Shown here: piece after piece, positions 33,467-35,549 of the stretch
How the letters are laid out: each line of letters begins with the position of its first letter
Position numbering within the stretch: the first letter of the stretch is position 1
Assembly: GCA_903866255.1 (NCBI GenBank)
Contig: CAIPMW010000081.1
Location: 1 to 35,549, forward strand
DNA from: an uncultured Chlorobiaceae bacterium
GTDB taxonomy: Bacteria > Bacteroidota > Chlorobiia > Chlorobiales > Chlorobiaceae
Reading direction: 5' to 3'
Length of the DNA: 35,549 bases
Made by a program: the position numbers and the translations under genes
Notes under the pieces: generated by a model
What the model was told of the DNA's origin: nothing
Databases searched by the model: none
Seen by the model: the letters and a program-made list of their open reading frames with translations, nothing else

Positions 33467-34723
33467 TTATGCGCTGTAGAGCGCTTGTTCGAGTTCGTGC
33501 ATGGCTTGCTGGTAGCTCTCAAAACCATTGAAAAGACGAATGATCTCGACCGGTGTTCCAAAGCCGGTAAAAGGAGCAATTGAGAGTATCTGCGGCGCTT
33601 CAATGTGTACAATGCCTTCGTCGGCATACTTGTCGAGAAGAGCTTCCAGCACCCGCCGCGCCTGTGCGCCATATTTGGTAAAGTAGTTGCGTTTTTTAAC
33701 CTGCTCCGCCCGCTCCCTGCGGGTCAGCGGAGGTTGGTCCCAGGCGATATGACAGATGAGGTCAAACGGATCGTACTCACGGCTGATCTCTTCCGACAAG
33801 GCATCAAAAAACACCCCCTCCCGCGACAGCTCTTCAAGAATCACCTGTTTTTTCTCTGCACTGTTCCATCGAACGAGAAACTCTTGCAGTGAGGCGAACT
33901 CTCTCGACAATGTTTTTCGGGTATAGTCTTTGAGCGATTCAGTAATCAGTTTGCCCTCGGCATCGAAATACTGTACCCGTTCGGCAACAACCTTCACCTC
34001 AACACTATCGACCACATAGCGGCGGATTCGCGGGCCATCATTATCGTCATTATTGGCAACATACTGCCAGCCACCGCCTTCTTCGCCAGATTCTGGATAG
34101 AGCGCCTCCTCTCCATAATCTTCATCGTCAGGCATATCCGGCGGAACCGGAGAGTCATCAGGGTTCTGGGGTGTGTAGATCTGCACAGGATCTCCATCGA
34201 AATCCGGATCAGCAAAAAGCTCGGTGGCTTTTTTGAAATCCATGATGGTGAAATAGTATTTGCCATACTCTTCATTGATGCGGGTGCCGCGACCAATGCG
34301 CTGCTTGAACTCCGTCATCGACAGAATGGTCTGATCGAGCACAATGAGCTTGCAGGTCTGGGCATCAACACCGGTTGACATCAATTTGGAGGTTACGGCA
34401 ATCACCGGATACGGGGAATCTGGAAAAATGAAGTTATCAAGCTCAGCCTTGCCCTCTTCGCTGTCGCCGGTAATGCGGACAACATAACGGGCATTCTTTG
34501 CAACCAAATCGCTGTTTTCGTTGACCAGCGCCTGCCGCATCCGCTCGGCATGATCGATGTTTTCGCAGAAGACGATGGTTTTGTCGAAACGGTTGGTCTG
34601 TCGGAGAAAGTCGCTGATCTTTTTGGCAACAAGAAAGGTGCGCTGCTCCAGCACCATACTTTTGTCGAAATCTTTCTGGTTGTAGATGCGGTCTTCTATT
34701 TCGTTGCCAAGTTTGTCAAGCAT
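33467..34723 (-). pseudogene. hsdR: HsdR, C-terminal part (split by deletion and frameshift)
   Basis: 418 residues from the second half of a type I restriction subunit. It carries the helicase C-terminal motor domain (DKTIVFCENIDHAERM, IAVTSKLMSTGVDAQTCKLIV, motif VI QRIGRGTRINEEYG) and the EcoEI-type C-terminal domain (YFTKYGAQARRVLEALLDKYADEG). Its real frame starts further upstream as GWRPDKGMLDKLGNE, which in homologues lies about 150-200 residues after the Walker A region. An internal ATG at 34723 could be used for a partial protein without nuclease or ATP-binding parts. Confidence 0.85.
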
Positions 34724-35373
34724 CCCTTTGTCAGGCCGCCACCCCAGAGACGCCAGATAATCTGAAAAGCGGTAAAGGTTTTGCCGGTTCCGGTGGCCAT
34801 CACCAGCAAAATGCGCTTCTGGCCCTGCGCAATCGCCTCAACAGTTTTATTGATGGCCAGAAACTGATAGTAGCGAGGGCTCTTGTTGCTCCCGTCGCTG
34901 TAGTAGTCTTGCGTAATCAGCCTCTCCTGCTGTCCGGTTATTCCCCGATGTACTGACCAGCTTTGCCAGAGTTCCTCGGCTGTGGGAAACTCTTCCAGAG
35001 AGAGTTCGCGCTCAATCATGCCGTCAGTGGCGATCTTGTTGTGAAAAAGAAATCCATCACCGTTGGAGCTGAAGACAAAGGGCACCTGAAGCATTTCGGC
35101 ATAACCAAGCGCCTGCTGCATACCATCGCCAAGAGAGTGGTTGTTGTCTTTGGCCTCGATGAGCGCAAGGGGAATATTTGGCTTGTAGAAGAGCACATAA
35201 TCAACCCGCTTGTGCTGAGCGCGGGTGTGCAGCTTGCCACGAACAATGATGCGCCCTTTGGTCAGCGGAAACTCTTCACGCACCTGGGTCGCACTATCCC
35301 ATCCAGCCCGCTCAAGTGCAGGGGTAATGTATTTGGTACAGATGTCGCGTTCGGTGAGCTGCTTTTTGTTCAT
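34696..35373 (-). pseudogene. hsdR: HsdR, N-terminal part (nuclease domain and Walker A)
   Basis: The first 210 residues are a normal HsdR N-terminus. The nuclease core has D58 (KRVDYVLFY) and E73-A-K75 (LALIEAKD), and Walker A is ATGTGKT (about 193-199). After QIIWRLW (W210, 34744-34746) the sequence jumps out of frame into the region coding GWRPDKGM and ends 15 codons later at 34696. The missing stretch would hold helicase motifs II (DECH) and III, so no full motor can be made. Translation could still yield a nuclease stub. ATG 35373 has no strong ribosome-binding site. Confidence 0.85.
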
Positions 35374-35530
35374 GCATCAGTTGCGTTACTTCAACGTATT
35401 CAAACATAATACAACCTGATTTCCCGATAATATTATAACGAGGAAGCACCAAACAGCACAGCAATGTTTCTAATTCCATGAATTATAGGTTATTCGGTAA
35501 GGATGTATTGCAATCTTTGAGCTTATACCC
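35374..35530 (-). promoter_or_regulatory. AT-rich region upstream of hsdR
   Basis: It contains a TATAAT on the minus strand at 35432-35437, about 60 bases before the hsdR start. No convincing -35 was found and no other gene is seen. Confidence 0.25.
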
Positions 35531-35549
35531 GGGAACGCCGAGCTCCAGC
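35531..35549 (+). repeat. REP5, cut by the window edge
   Basis: GGGAAC head and most of the hairpin, matching REP1 up to the last base of the window. It faces opposite to REP4, and the two bracket the hsd locus. Confidence 0.8.

Overview
The window looks like a chromosomal segment of a green sulfur bacterium (Chlorobiales; Chlorobium/Pelodictyon type). The key marker is the gene at 13579-14229, which matches PscC, the reaction-centre cytochrome c found only in this group. It has three membrane helices, a periplasmic CNICH haem site and a C-terminal haem domain. A one-piece pyruvate:ferredoxin oxidoreductase (NifJ/Por type), which serves as pyruvate synthase alongside the reductive TCA cycle, fits the same lifestyle. 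The genus is inferred from gene content only.

Positions 1-24310 are a compact core region. nifJ converges on a leftward run of a TPR protein, ruvB, a peptide-type ABC permease, its lipoprotein binding protein and hprK, with several overlaps of 8-35 bp. Upstream lies hpf with its own terminator, then a leftward trio (Xer-type recombinase, DUF4905-like protein, methyltransferase) joined by 4-bp and 1-bp overlaps. queF converges on pscC, and pscC diverges from comM. An outer-membrane porin converges on the sppA/oppF-like pair. rsmI-panC-pnp runs rightward and ends at a clear intrinsic terminator.

Positions 24310-35549 are an accessory island with much decay. It holds a 3'-truncated rhuM pseudogene with a nonsense codon, an MqsR-like toxin with a Panacea-domain antitoxin, a HigB/HigA-type pair, and remnants of several genes: a methyltransferase C-terminus, a short antitoxin-like gene with a stop codon, a restriction-enzyme fragment and half a PIN toxin. 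It also holds an intact rhuM, a REP-associated tyrosine transposase (RAYT) with five REP palindromes in view, and a type I restriction-modification locus.

The restriction locus appears crippled as a nuclease. hsdR has lost the part encoding its helicase DECH motif and is frameshifted, and hsdS is a half-size subunit ending next to a REP. hsdM looks complete. RAYT sits between hsdS and rhuM, its stop overlaps the rhuM start (ATGA), and one REP lies inside the RAYT coding sequence. A decayed second RAYT copy lies beside it. Two rhuM copies share a 222-bp block at about 98% identity, and a 45-bp block links the end of rhuM to the toxin/antitoxin junction. Together these point to repeated recombination among defence and toxin-antitoxin modules.
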